NCBI GenBank assembly: GCA_020536535.1
Contig: JAHLWZ010000796.1
Location: forward strand, 1 to 64,000
DNA length: 64,000 nucleotides
Source of the DNA: Pelomyxa schiedti
Lineage: Eukaryota; Evosea; Pelobiontida; Pelomyxidae
Direction of reading: 5' to 3'
In this document: positions 30,987 through 43,976 of the stretch, piece after piece
Layout: the number at the start of each line of letters is the position of its first letter
Numbering within the stretch: position 1 is the first letter of the stretch
Notes under the pieces: model-generated
The model's database searches: none
What the model saw: only the letters and a program-made list of their open reading frames with translations
What the model was told of the DNA's origin: nothing
Position numbers and translations under genes: made by a program

Positions 30987-32148
30987 TCAACAAAAAGTGG
31001 CAGAGCGACCTGGGGCATAGCCTCCGGCACTGTACTGGGGTGCCGCGAGGGGGTCTCGGAGTTTGATAGCCAGTTCCCCTTGCTCGGATTCGGTGGAGGT
31101 TGTGTTCTGGGTGAGAGTGGTGTCTTGGGGTGTGGTCTCCTCGGCGCGGAGTAATCGTAAAACAGAGTCAACAATCATCTCATTTGGTTGGCGAACGGAA
31201 GCCAAATGGCCGAATAACCTGACATAGAGTGAGTGTAGAGCAGAGCTTATGTAGTACTACCCTACTGAGGAGGTGTGGGGGCATGAGGTCAAGTATAGGA
31301 CGTGTGTAGGCCATGGCTCCTGACCTTGGCACTCTAGACCATCAAAAACATGTGATGCAGAAATGATTACACAGCCCCGCTCAGCGCATTCTTGTCGCAA
31401 ATAACTAAAGAAAGAAGGAGTAAATTTGCTCGGTGGGATATAGGGATAATCATATACGTATAGATGTCAAAGCGACAAACGACGTCAAGGAGTGCGGTGA
31501 CCTCATCCATAAGTAAAACTTTGAAGGGATACAAGAATCCAAGGAACAACTGGACTCGGCGCCGTTGGCCATCAGAAAGTCTGTTCCTTTCATTATGAGT
31601 AAAAGTACAACATGGGAGCAAGAAGGCTTCTCAGAAGATTACCAGTGCCATTCTGGGGATACTCCCAGCATACGTAGTAAACGCTCTCTTCTTTCAGGAA
31701 AGCGCTTTTGTAACGATGCCATCATCTGACCGACCTGCAAGTCAGTTGTGTAAGCCACTCCACATCCAGAGAATGCAACGGTTCTCAAACCCCTGTGAAT
31801 GAAGCGTCACTCCGAGTGACTTGAAATCGTCAAAAATAACCAGTTTGGGTCTAGTAAGAGTCTTTCTTCATTCAACGAGGTATCACGGAAGGCATGTTTT
31901 GACAAAACAGAAACTGTGGCAGCCTCTGAGTGAGGTAAAACTCCACCCACAATTTGCAGCAGAGTGCTTTTGCCAGCTCCATTCCTCCCAACGAGCTTTG
32001 GTCAGTCAACAACAAGCGATGGGAAAAAGCAACGAGAGCTCACCAAACAGCGAGAACCAAAAGGCAGTTCGAAAGAAACGTCTCTGAGAACGGGAGTACT
32101 GCCACCGCTGTACGAAAACGTAAGGCCCCGAACAACCACGCCGGACAT
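30987..32148 (-). CDS. CAF16-like soluble ABC ATPase
   Basis: A single nucleotide-binding domain without membrane helices. Start MSGVVVRGLTFSYSGGSTPV, then VLRDVSFELPFGSRCL. After an intron comes the Walker A VGRNGAGKSTLLQIVGG. The signature and Walker B are LSDGQRRRVQLFLGFL and FKVLLMDEVTALLDVV. DGQRRRVQL with DEVT is the distinctive form of the yeast CAF16/plant ABCI family, where Glu-Val-Thr replaces the usual EPTS. CAF16 relatives are linked to the CCR4-NOT complex in yeast. The C-terminal exons (VRQPNEMIVDSVLRLLRAEE, then a Thr/Ser-rich linker) are lineage-specific. About six exons; edges between 31200 and 31700 are approximate. Divergent from the ABCA gene (283 bases). Confidence 0.8.
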
Positions 32149-32431
32149 GGCACCACCCCAATAAGTGATCTAGATCTTAGAAAGATCAATGTTCAACAGT
32201 ACAAAGGTACGAGATCTTGCAGAGCGTTTACTCATGTCCAAACGTGCGTTGTGGGGCCCCACGATGAGATCATAGAACAATCCATCGAACGGAATTTATG
32301 GACGAATGAGTTGTTTTTTTTCCCTTGGCTTTTTCCCAGTCACCACCTCAACGCCGGGGATTGGTGCCAAACCGTTGTGGAGAAAAAAAATTTCAAAGAC
32401 GAAACGAGGCTGCCACTCTGGACAATAAATA

Positions 32432-35400
32432 ATGAAGGTGTCAGATTGCAAGGCGGCATTTAGGAGGATCTTGACTCGGGCTAGTGTGTGGCAATGGGTG
32501 GTTGTTAGTCACAAGAACATCCTTATGTCATTGCGCAACTGGAAAACGACGGTGACGCAGATCTTAAGTCCCGCTATCATCATGATGTTTCTGCTCAGTA
32601 GGCATTTTGTGTTGGTCGATTGTGTCTTTTCTATCACCATCTTCTTTCTTTTTCTTACGTTAGTGGCTTGTAGTATTTCAGGTCATTTGTGACACACTTT
32701 TGATGTTCACTATGTACAGCCCTGCGGCTGTTCCTGTTGGCAAAATACCAATGTGCACACCTGCTGGAGGTCATTTTATTGTCACTGAGACACTGGGTGG
32801 CTCACAGGGTCAATGCACAACTTTGCTGTATTCCCCACAAGGAGTAGCATGGGTTGATGATGTTATGCTGGCATTAGCTCAGGATAACGGCTTGGTATAT
32901 GGCGGTATTGTACTGCTTTCTGTTAACATAAAAACCAACCTTATTCACCAGAGGATATTTTGTCAATGGGTGGTGATGATCACTCTATGTTCGGTCTTCT
33001 TGCTGATAACCAGACACTTTACACTTATATTTTGGACCACCAAAATCAAACCCAGAATGCCATTTTGTTCACTTCAGCATATGGGCTAGACTTGAATGAC
33101 AGTGACCCTAACGTTCCTCAGCAATCAGGGTAATCTTGTCCTGGTACTTTCGATGCTGATACTTTGGCAGATATTTATTGTTCTTTAATGAAACTTATTC
33201 TGATAACAATGGCTACTATACACCAGCACTTAATGTGATGCGTTCACTTGATGAAATTCTTTTGAGGAAAAAAACTGATTCTGCAGCCTCAATAACAGTA
33301 GGAGTAGCACCAGCACCTCAGCCAGAGCCAAGGTTGATACTCCTGAGTTTAACATTCAGAATACAAATTAAAGGCAACAGATTTCCTTCATTTGATGTAG
33401 TCGCTTCATTTGGCGGGGTTTGGTTTTATCTACCCCCAATGATAACCTTTTTCATGGTATTGAATGAAATTGTGATGGAGAAGGAAAGTCGAATACGTCT
33501 GGGGATGAGCATGATGGGAATGAAAAACTGGGTTTACTGGCTAACTTGGTTTGGTGTGGGCACATTCTTTATGGCTGTGATGACCCTTGTCCTCCAGTTT
33601 TCTGGAATGGCCTGCCTGGTAACAAAGCTCAACTACTTTGGAAATATTCTTTATTATATCTAACTCTTTCAACTTAGTTTGACTTCTTCACAAATTCCAA
33701 CTTTTTTGCTGTATTCCTCCTTTTCTTCCTCTTTGGGTTGTCATTTGTTTGCATTGCATTCATGCTGGCGTCAGTGCTCTCTCGAACCCAAACTGCACAA
33801 ACTGTTGGTTACGCTTTGATTCTAATAGGATTTGTTTTACAGGTACTAATATTATCGAAATTTTCTCTCTAACCTATGCAGTCAATTATCTGTGCTGGTT
33901 ATGGCATGCTAATTGCACTCCTTTATAATCCATGTAGGTTACTATGAATTTTTTTTCCCCTCTCTAAATAGTGAATCCAGCACATGCCTGGATTACTGTC
34001 ATTCGAGTAATTTTTCAGGTTTTCTTCTCTTTTTCCACGTTGCTTTTAACCACATCACAGCTTTATCCACCCTTCAATCTTGCTAAGGCTTGTCTACTGG
34101 GAGTTCAACTGCTTTATTCACTTTCTTTTAGGCTTATTCTGATATTGCTGCATTAAGTTCAGAAACAATAAATATGGCTCAGGGGACTATGGTTCAAGGA
34201 CCTGGGTTTCATTGGTCTGATTTGTATGTTCCCAGAGTGATTGAAGGAAACCCTCCTTACTATCCGGTACTTCTTTGGCGGGTTGTGGTTTAGTCTTAGT
34301 TCAGCTCAGGATATGACGGTGCCACCCCCTATTAATTCCTATTATGCCCTTCTCATTGACTCCGTGGTATGCATCACTCGTCACCAATCTCAGTAATGAA
34401 GAGTAGATCTTCCTGTTGTTGTGCTGGTATTTTGATAATATTCTCCCTGGCGAGAAAGGATCCCCACAGAGGCCACTTTACTTTTTCCTGACCAAAGACT
34501 ATTGGATGGGCAATAAAAATAAGAAGGTGGAAGCCCATTCTCCTTCCGCCACAACTATCAAGCCAATGGATGTATCTGCTATCAATTCTGATGTTTTACA
34601 AGTATCCGAAGGTAATTTTACAGGGATAAGTGCTTTGCAATTAAATTGGTCTCAGAAGAGGATTCGGACGTAATGAGGGAAGAATCCCTTGCAGCCTCAG
34701 TGGAAGATGAAGAAAATGCCAGTTCACACAAGTACACTGTTATCATGAAAAACCTGGCCAAGTCCTTTACATCGTACCTCTCCCATTGGTTTATTTATGT
34801 GCATAGAAAATAACATTGGCAAAAAAAAAAAAAAATAGCTATCATGGATTTTCCAAGAAATATGTTCGAGCAGTGGATGGAGTAACACTGTGCATTGAAG
34901 AGGGTACCATCTTCTGTATACTAGGAGTCAATGGTGCAGGTATACCTTCACTTGAAGCGCTCTCCTATTTATTTGTGCAGGGAAAACTACTCTACTATCA
35001 ATTCTCACTGGGATATATCCACCAACCGGCGGCTATTCCACTGTCCTGGGATTTGATGTTAAGGTACTATTGTTTCCAATAGTTTCCCTGGCTTACTGTT
35101 CCAACAGACCCAAATTGAAGAAATCAGGTTTTTATTTCATTTTTTGACAAATAACTGGAACTCACAACAAAAAAAAAAAAAAAAAAGGAAACTTCTGGGC
35201 GTGTGCCCACAGGTAAATGAATTGTATGCTTTGGACAATCCCTTATTTACCATTTAAGCATAACATCCTTTGGTCTGAACTTACTGCCTATGAGCACTTG
35301 AGCATATTTGCTCGCCTCAAAGTATCTCATCACACATCCCTACTTATCTGTAATTGTATTAGGGGATTACTGCAGTGAAAGAGGAAGTGGAAGCTAGGCT

Positions 35401-38400
35401 TGATGAAGTAGGTCTACTCTCAGTTGCTGGTGACAGAGCCGGCACATTCTCGGGTGGCATGAAGCGGCGGCTTGCTGTTGCAATGTCTCTTGTTGGTGAC
35501 CCACGTATTGTATGGCGTTTCTGTTGTTGGTAACAGATTGAAAACCAACCACCCAAAGGTAATGATGGATGAACCATCCACAGGGATGGATCTGGTCAAT
35601 AGGCAAAAAATGTGGGAATGTATACAATCCCTGAAAAAGAATCGCACAATCATCCTCACAACACATTCCATGGAGGTATCCAACCTAATATTTAGAACCT
35701 CCTCCTGTCTTCCCTCACATTAAATTTCGTAGGAAGCTGAAGGTTCCACATTTTTCATGTTTAACTGGAATTTAATTGAAACTTCCAGTTCTGGGAGACA
35801 GAATAGGGATAATGGCTCGGGGGAGGTTAAGATGTTTGGGGACACCAACTCATCTGAAAACCAAGAATGGCCTCTTTTTCTCACACAGATAACTAACACA
35901 TAAAAAAGATACGGAACTGGATATCATGTTTCTATCGTTAATAACTGCAAAGACAATGTAGTCAAGCAAGAGACAATTTCCCGAGTAACTGAATGTGTTG
36001 GAAAAGATGCAATTCTATCCTCGGATGAGGGAGGTAATATGGTTTTCACAATACCGCCACAGTGCGTGCCCCTTCTTCCGAATTTAATAGCCCTACTTGT
36101 ACAACTTGCTTCCTCTGGAGTTGTCCAGGTTCCTACTTATTTCTTTCCTTTGGCAATCTGATGCCCTGGTAGGAATGGGGTGTATCTCAATCAAGCCTTG
36201 AAGACGTTTTCCTTTCCATTTCTAAGAAATATCCTGCCGAAAAGGATGAAGAAGGACTTTCAGCTCCACATGAAACTCAAACAGCCACCGCAACTGGGGC
36301 ATCTGATAATAAATACACTGTACCCGCAACACCATCACGACTATCCCGTTACCTATCTATGACTCGTGCACTAGTACTGAAAAATGCATCACTGCAACTG
36401 AGGCAAAAAGTATATCCCAATTGAAATTCAAATTGTATAATCTAAATTCAGGGCACAAATATCTGCCAAATTATAACTCCAATATTCGTGTTGCTTACTA
36501 TGCTACTAATTCAACTGATTCTTCAATCACAACTTGGCAGTAATGCCTCTTCTGAAATATGTATTTAACCTTCCGCTCTTAATTGTCTTTACATTATACA
36601 GATATGAAAACTGCACCCTTTCCCCTAAACACGGATCTCAGTCATATTGGCTCCTTGAGGGAAATTCACTCTGATCATGACATTGAGTTTACCTCCTTTT
36701 TGGAAGATAGTGCCCCCAGTGATGGAGGATGTTTACTGTTCTTCCTTTTTGAAGACACTTTTTCAAGTGTTCCAGCAGGAGTACTGCCTGAATACAACAG
36801 CAGTCAAAAGTAACCTCCACGCCTTGCCGTAAGGTTACTGAGTTCAAATTTAGATCTGGTCTTATCGGTAATATAAAACAACATCAATGTATACTGGACA
36901 ATGGCACTGTTGTACTTGCACCTTATTTTCTACCGAGAGAAAACGCTTCAGTAATTGATAAAGAATTTGCTGATGATTTCGAGGTATTCAAATAGTAGGA
37001 CCACGGAGTTAGCTTAATGTCCTTGTAGGTCTATAACAAGGCTCCAATTACCAATGTAACAACCCCTCCAATGTGGTACCTGGCTCCTGATGGAAGTATA
37101 TCTTCCCTCTTATTTCCTTCGGTTTTTTCATCTCTCACAGGTGTGAAATTCCACGCCATAAACATCGATCTTCATCAGTTGAATTATACTTTAGCCGTAA
37201 ATGATCACGCCATAATAGCTTACCATAGACCAAACAATTTCACCCGCTTGGATATAAGTGGAGTATATTTCTATTGAAACCCTCCACTGATTATATTTTA
37301 GATGCTACAGCAGAAGAACTTGAGGTAGACATCTCCTATCTCTCCATTATAGTGCAAGGTAGATTTGCACTCATGAGCATGATTGATGATGCTTTTACCG
37401 CAATGATAACCAACACAACTCCAACAACTTCCTGGTCCTTCAGGGAGGCAAAATGGGTCCAGGTATGTAACTGCACCTGCACCCAATTCTTTTATATTTA
37501 ATGGGACAAAGGCCATGCCCTACTTCAAATACGCAGACTCGATGGCGCTGCTGGAAGCTGTAGGCACAGTTCTGTATCCTCTCGCTCTTGTCCTGCAACT
37601 ACCAATATGTGATCTTTCGGGAACATTTCTTTCATTACCTCACATTTCCAGATATCTATATACTGGTGATGGAGAAGGAAGAACAGCTTTTGTCGTTGAT
37701 GCAAGTTCATGGACTTCAAAAGCCATTTTATGTCATTGTCAATTCAGTTTTTTTCTTTGTAAGTGTTTTCTTTCATCTAAGATTGCGCACCTGACTATTG
37801 AAGTTCTTTTATTCTGTGTCTGTTGCATTTTTCTGGATTACGGGTGCATTCTTAGATATAAGACTCTTTTCACAAACAAGCCCAGGGACTCTCATAGTCT
37901 TCTTCCTTGGGTACAACAAACAAAACTCCCTATTATAATGTATTGATTTTCACGACAGGTGGGGGATGGCGTTAATTGCATTTGCTTTCTTCGTGGCTTC
38001 ATTCCTTACTTCCAAGAGGGCTGCAACCATAGTTGGTTACCTGATTGCCCTATTGGGGACAATTATCGGTTTTATGATCGTTGCTTATGTGTATGGTGTC
38101 TTTACATGGAGTGTATCCCACCGAATGCCGCCCGGTCTACTGCTTGTCCCTCAGATTGCTCTGATAAGAGGTATCTTCTTGATGAATGCAGCTTGTGCTT
38201 TGTTGTATCAGTGCTATGGTCCGCTCACGGACATGCCTTTTGAAAATGAAATGAGTAACGTTCTGGTGTGATTTCCTCGCAATTCTGGTTGGAAAGGATA
38301 CTCACTTTTATGCTAGATTTCCCTTTTCGTGGATACCATTTTGTACTTTATTTTGGCATTGTACCTGGAAGCTGTACTACCCCAAGGCACAGGTAATGCA

Positions 38401-40014
38401 ATTTAATTTTTCCTTTGCCATCATTTCCAACTGAAAACAGGAGTTCCTTCTCATCCTCTTTTCTTCTTGCAACCGATTGTTGATCGGATTAAAAAGTTGA
38501 GGAACAAAAAAACACATGCCAGCCATGAATACTCATCACTTCCTACAACATTGCCTTCTTCTATGGAGCCCATTGCGGATATTGATGCCCAAGAAGAGCA
38601 AAACAAAGTTGCTACAGGCTAGTATGTTTGAGAGGTGACCAACTTGCAACTTATCGCTTTCTTCAGCTACCATGACAGTCCCCTTGTCATATCAGCTCTA
38701 TCAAAAAGTTTCCCTCCAAAAAGTGGTTCAAACAAGCCGTACCAGGTGAAAGAAGCTTAGGTATCTTGCTCTAATGTACAACAGGCCGTAAAGAATTTGT
38801 CTCTTGGAGTTTGTGCTGGCGAATGCTTGGTAAACACTGTGTCCCTTTTTCTTAAGAATAACGGCACACAAGGGCTTGTTGGGTGAAAACGGAGCCGGCA
38901 AGACAACAACGGTACCTTATGGCTTTCATACTTTTACTTACTATTTTTGAAGATATCAATGCTTACAGGCACACTGAAACCTACCAGTGGCACGGCGTTT
39001 GTTGCTGGCAAATGGGACATAACTAAAGACCTAATGGAAATTCATTCCTTGATTGGTGTCTGTCCCCAGTTCAGTATTCTATGGGAGGAGTTGACTTGCA
39101 GAGAGATTCTCTTGTTCTTTGCCCGCCTTAAGGTTGGTTAGGTAAGATAGACAACCACTTAATTTCTTGAAGGGTGTGCAGAGAAAGATTGAGAAAGCTG
39201 TGGTGACTGAGTGCCTTGATAGGTTCAGACTTCTTCCCGTAGCAACTAGACTTGTAAAGGTAAGAGCTTTTCTTAGAATAACAGCAAGAAACTGACGTTT
39301 CCTAACATACAATACCAAGAACCTGAGTGGGGGTATGAAAAGAAGGCTGAGCGTTGGAATTGCGGTAATTGGAGACCCTAAGATTGTCTTTTTGGATGAA
39401 CCCACAACTGGTCTTGACCCGGCTAGCCGGCGCGTCTTGTGGGAAGCCATTGCAAGTGCAAGGTTTGGCAGCACAGTACTGCAAATTGGAATAATACTTT
39501 CTTTAGGCAAGGAAGAGCTATGATTTTAACAACACACAGCATGGAAGAAGCAGAGACTCTGTGTAACAAGATAGCAATAATGTCGAAAGGAACATTACAG
39601 TGCATAGGGTCACCTCTGCACTTGAAGAACAAATACGACAAGGGCTATCGCCTCACAATCAACTTCAGCGAAGAAGATGCAGAAAGGGCACATGAATTTA
39701 TAATGACACTCATTCCCTCCGTGTGCACTTCAACCATGGAGTGAAGCAGAAGCTAACCAAAGAAAAAGGTTGAAGAAACACCTAAGACATTTAGAGGTGT
39801 CAGGGTCTATAAGCTACAGTCACCTGACGAAGAGCTCACAAATGTGTTTAGACTAATGATGACTCGCCAGTATTTCTCCTCCTCAATATGTACTTGTGTA
39901 ATCCTCTCTAGTGATCACGAGCGAGAGAACTTGATAACAGACTGGAGCATTGGTCAAATAGGTCTCGGCGATGTCTTCCAGGTAGCATCATCCAGCTTGT
40001 TATTTGCCCTCTAA
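32432..40014 (+). CDS. Full-length ABCA-family (lipid-type) ABC transporter
   Basis: Start [20 protein letters not shown], then [20 protein letters not shown] entering helix 1, typical of ABCA proteins. TMD1 spans about 32.5-34.2 kb with a lumenal loop. NBD1: [20 protein letters not shown] (Walker A restored by splicing out 34940-34980), [19 protein letters not shown] and [18 protein letters not shown]2 occupies about 36.4-38.4 kb, again with a large lumenal loop. NBD2: GENGAGKTT, the [19 protein letters not shown]-loop, [19 protein letters not shown] and [15 protein letters not shown] with [17 protein letters not shown] regulatory tail ends [10 protein letters not shown]. More than 25 short exons, including a 10-base micro-exon. 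Substrate probably lipid, by family. Expression and membrane unknown. Confidence 0.92.
35733..35742 (+). other. 10-base micro-exon in the ABCA gene
   Basis: Between an intron ending TAG and one starting GTTCCA, ten bases supply Glu-Ala-Glu and one base of the next codon. They join THSME to [14 protein letters not shown], completing the H-loop sequence [14 protein letters not shown] expected for NBD1. The frame fits only if this micro-exon is included. Confidence 0.8.
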
Positions 40015-40143
40015 ATCCATACAAGCACATTGTAGAGCAGAGCCACACAGCTCCCACAGAAAAACCCTAGTCTTATCTCTGTAGACACAAAACAAAATTT
40101 TGGAAATAGAATAAAAAAAGGAATAGGACTGTTCTTTCTTTTT

Positions 40144-41877
40144 CTATGAATCGTCAGGTGGGGGTTCTTCCGAAAGGAAAAGGCTTTCGTCCAAAGCACC
40201 CGTGGCATTTACTGGTTCAACAGGCGGCCGAGTCTCGTCACTTGTTGGCGTTGGGGTTGTTGGGCCATCCGACGTTGTTTCTGTGGAGGTTGAGGTTGTA
40301 GTGGAGCTTGTTGTTGTACTCGTGCTTGTTGAGGTGCTTGTGGAAGAGTCGGCTGCCGGTGTTGTGGTTGCTGATGGTGCAGTATTTCTGGGGATGAATC
40401 TGCTGGGGTCAACGATTTCCGATTCCGGTACACCAAGCTCAATTGCGGCAGCGTTTAGTTCACGTTGAAGGGAAAGCTGGGAGGTGTGAGTTTTGGGGGA
40501 AAAAAGAGGGAAAGGAAGGCTACTGCTTGCTCTGTATCGTAAGCTTCAGTGTCTTGAACAAGTTCAGTGGAGAGGAGAGAATCCTCTTCATCCACAAATA
40601 CATCTGGGTTGTAAACGAGGAGCTCACGTCCACTCATGAAAGATTTGCCGGCTGCTATCTCTCTTTCACGAGCTTCCTTATCTTTTACTGCCTTTTCAGC
40701 CTAGGAAATGTGAACGTGGGAAGTCAGGTTAGCGGAAAGTTAACCTTGGCAATTTCCTTATCGTGCTTCCATCTCAAAAACGATTCTTTGGTAACTTGTT
40801 CACCTCCGCGGAGTTTTCTTCTCTAAATGTTATTAGTAACTAGTTCGAGTGTTAGGAAAAAAATCACACCTCCGTTTCAATTTGCTCTTCTATCGTTTCT
40901 TGTTCCTCCTCCTCAGGGTCTTTTATTTCTCCCTTTCGTTTAATAACAAATCCGGGAGGAAGAGCGTGAACATATTTGCACCCTTCTCCATTAGGGCACT
41001 CCCAAAACCATCCATATCTTGAGGCTTCAACAGCTTCAAGAAAGTGGTGACAAACCTGGAAAAGATTGGAAAACAAACGGGCAGGGAATAAAGATACTGT
41101 TTTTATAGTGGCAGTTTTATTTCCTGCACCATGTTTCAGTCCCACAACTCGTTCCAGCTCAGTTTGGTCCCAGGCATCCATCGAATCTGCAGCCGCAGAT
41201 CCTGAAGTACAGTGTTGAGTTGGGTACTACTTAAAGATAATTTGATGGTGCAAGTGCAACAATCAGCTTTACAGGGTGTGCACCACCATCGCTTTACCGG
41301 AATATCAGTTTTGATGTTTGGGGGTCACCTTTTGCAACGTCTCTGCGATCCGTGTAAAGATCGATTTTCTCAGACTTGCGTGCCACAGCAAGGTCATGGG
41401 CGAATTTACATTTAGCTCCCTTCATGCACTGTCCGACTTTCCAAAGCTCACAAACGAAGGACTTGGGATCCACACCTGCATACTTTTTTTAAAAAATAAT
41501 GGTTATTATTAACTCTTTTCGGCTACCTGGGGGTACTTTCGGTTGTTGCACAACAGGTTTAAATAACGCTTGCAATTCCTTCTGCCTTTGCTCTTCGGCC
41601 TTTTTTTCTTCCTACGGTGGAAAGAAAGAAGCCCACAAACGAAGTGAGACTAACAGAAAGAAAAAAGCGAGGGGAAAACCTTCCGCTTGCGTGCCTCTTC
41701 TTGCGCCCTCCTGTCAACTTGATTTACTCTCGTAGCAACCGTTTCCACATATTGTTGGACTTTCTTCGACTTGTTTTTGTTCTTGAGACCAAAGGTCTTG
41801 TCTTCGATGATCTTTTTCTTCTCCTTCTCCACCGTTTTTCTGCTCGGCCCTCCTCCTGCGCCTCCTTTCTTCGGCAT
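40144..41877 (-). CDS. DRG family regulatory protein 1 (ZC3H15/Tma46-type)
   Basis: Binds and stabilises the translational GTPase DRG1. Start [20 protein letters not shown], then the lysine-rich [20 protein letters not shown], exactly the family opening. The two CCCH zinc fingers are [20 protein letters not shown] and the longer [20 protein letters not shown] followed by [12 protein letters not shown]. The DFRP domain core follows: [19 protein letters not shown], then [17 protein letters not shown]. The C-terminal half is an acidic segment, then a Thr/Ser tract ([20 protein letters not shown]), which is longer than in animals, and ends [20 protein letters not shown]. Seven exons. Probably cytosolic, on ribosomes. 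Confidence 0.92.
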
Positions 41878-42270
41878 TTCTTTGTGTTTGTCTGTGGTCG
41901 GTGTGTCTGTGTTTCAAGTGTGCGATGCGGTACCGCGGCACCTCAGATCTGGTCTTGGTTTATTATAATTTCTGATTCAATCAAATTCTCGCAATTAAAA
42001 CAAAAAAAATCGTCTAGAATGTACATTACTCCCCTGCACCGCGGTAAGAGGGAGTAATTAGGAGATAATAAAAGAGTGGCAGGTTCTTTTTTCATTTAAG
42101 TGAGTTCATTTTCCCAACAAACCCAAGGAGGAACAAGCCACAACAAAGCGGGAGATCTCCACAAAAGGGCCAAAAAGGTGCTTTTGGCCAGTGAGGGAAG
42201 GAAAGGGAACTCTATCTTGACTGTACAGAGTAATTCAACCTGGGCATTGTGATAGTAAGGCATTGGGCTA
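41878..42270. other. Intergenic region between DFRP1 start and RPB10 stop
   Basis: About 390 bases. It includes the DFRP1 promoter and the RPB10 3' region. A-rich and with AATAAA-like sequences, but no feature that can be named with confidence. Confidence 0.4.
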
Positions 42271-42649
42271 CTACTTGGGATAAATTTCGGCATACAATTT
42301 CTCAATCAAACTAACGTGAGTCAGAAGCATACGTCGGCAACAGTACCGCTTAAGTTGAAGCACATCTAGCGCCTCTCTTTGGTTTTTGTGTGCGTTAGAG
42401 AAACCAGTGGTTACTGTCAAAACAAGGCGGCATACCCTTCCGTGAAATCGTGGTTAAGCATAGAGATGTACCCTTCCCACTTGTTCCCAATAACCTCAAC
42501 CCCGAGTTAGCCGTCAAACAAACAAACAAAAAAAATACTAAGCCCTCCGGCCACCAACGAAAAAATGATACACAACTACAGCACGATGTATACGAACTCG
42601 GACGACAACGAACCTTGCCACACGTGAAGCACCGTATGGGTATGATCAT
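42271..42649 (-). CDS. RPB10: RNA polymerase subunit RPB10 (RPABC5)
   Basis: Small zinc-binding subunit shared by RNA polymerases I, II and III. Three exons (42614-42649, 42436-42494, 42271-42376) give 66 residues. The N-terminus is [20 protein letters not shown], the invariant start with the first Cys pair. The second pair is in [20 protein letters not shown], followed by KLYAEIYPK. Human and yeast proteins are 67-70 residues. Intron acceptor after CAAAG at 42377 is required to give FTEGEALDVL. The gene is short enough to be missed by frame-based searches. Shares a 202-base divergent region with the COMMD gene. Confidence 0.97.
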
Positions 42650-42851
42650 CGCTTATTACTTTCTAGATCTGTTAGTAGATCCAATCCACTTTGTGCAACT
42701 GAACACCCTCTGAGTATTTCCCTCCAGTAACACACAACCTACACTCCCACGTACGGAGAAAAGAAAGATCTCCCCTCCACAGTCCGACGGACTCTGTGAT
42801 CGCTTCCAACTTCCATCAGGGAAAGCTGCAGATCTTCGAAAAGACAAAAGA
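42650..42851. promoter_or_regulatory. Bidirectional promoter region, RPB10 and COMMD gene
   Basis: 202 bases separate the two ATG codons on opposite strands. This is a housekeeping-type head-to-head arrangement. No TATA element or named site was identified. Confidence 0.5.
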
Positions 42852-43822
42852 ATGAACGTGCCTGAGGAGGTGGTGCGTGGGATTGCTACCTTGGCCGAGG
42901 GTCCATTGGCCGCTGGTAGTATCGATGTCGAATAATTATTTCCTTTTGCTCTTGGTGTTTGGTGGAGTTTATTTAAAAAACAAACCAATTGGCGTGTAGA
43001 CGCGCCATTTCACGGGTTGGTTGATTGCACGTTCGCTATACTTACGAGGGAGAGGCCAAAGGAGTGCCTCCAAGGTTTGTAGTTCGAACAGAAGCTTTTT
43101 TCTTTTCTTTTTTTCATCCTCACAATAAGAATAGAATGCAAGCCACTGTTGACAGTTGACCCAATAATTGTGAAACAGGGCCACTCTGTTCTTGTCTCCA
43201 TAGTTTTGGAAGCTGCAAAAGAAAATCTTGATGTATCAGCTCTAAAGCATGTCTCCAGTAGTGTTCTTCAGGAACTGACATCAACAAAATTAAAAAAACA
43301 AAAAAATCGTAGGGGTTTGCTTGAGGACCAGGCCATGAAGCCAGCCAATGTAGAGTATGTGTGTAGCAGATATGAAGAACGCGTTATGCAAATACGTGGT
43401 ACCCTCCTCAGCCACAGCACCTTCAACTTTCCACACATTGTTGCCCTTGATTGGCGCCTGGATTTTTACATTAAATCCAACTCAATTGAGAGAGCTCCTT
43501 GTCCAGTTTATTTCATTCGCCTTACCACACTGGTATTCTGCTCTACCAAACACAACACTTAAAATAATACTCTCATACGGGTGTCACTTTTTTGCCCTGT
43601 AACCAGTTACAAGTATTCTAACAAATTCCAGGAAACCGGAGGCAAGACTGGTTTCATAGAGTTCACTTGTTCTTGGGAAGAACTGCAAGACCTACTAAAC
43701 AAACTGAAGGTGAGTGCCTTAAACAAACAACTAACATTACAAACCTTTTGGAATTTTTCTAATATTCAAACCACTAGGACGCCACCAAACAGGTCGAGAG
43801 ATCAGCTGCCGCCTTCAGTTAG
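42852..43822 (+). CDS. COMM-domain protein, COMMD3-like
   Basis: Subunit of a Commander-type complex, which works with retromer-like machinery in endosomal recycling. Exon 1 (42852-42915) gives MNVPEEVVRGIATLAEGPLA. Exon 2 (43000-43074) adds APFHGLVDCTFAILTRERPK. Exon 3 starts at 43156 with VDPIIVKQGHSVLVSIVLEA, matching the helical HN domain. The COMM domain is clear: ALDWRLDFYIKSNSIER, CPVYFIRLTT, then GFIEFTCSWEELQDLLNKLK and DATKQVERSAAAFS. The WRL and ELQDL-KLK elements are the family's core. COMMD3 is the best match because of the DP-V-K spacing before the COMM domain, but other paralogues are possible. Confidence 0.82.
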
Positions 43823-43976
43823 AAATTTTAACAAAAAAAAAAATAACAAACACCCCTTGTAACTTTTCACTTTGGCGTTTGTCTCTGGCGTACAAACGAA
43901 AATTTCTCTTCTCGTAACATCGGTTGTCATTGGCAGGGGAGTAAATTAGATTTTTTGGCACGTGCGTGGTTTTGTA

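Noticed and set aside
32432-40014. Two separate half-transporters instead of one ABCA gene
   Set aside because: TMD1-NBD1-TMD2-NBD2 order, family-specific N-terminus and continuous splicing with no internal start or polyadenylation signal favour one gene.
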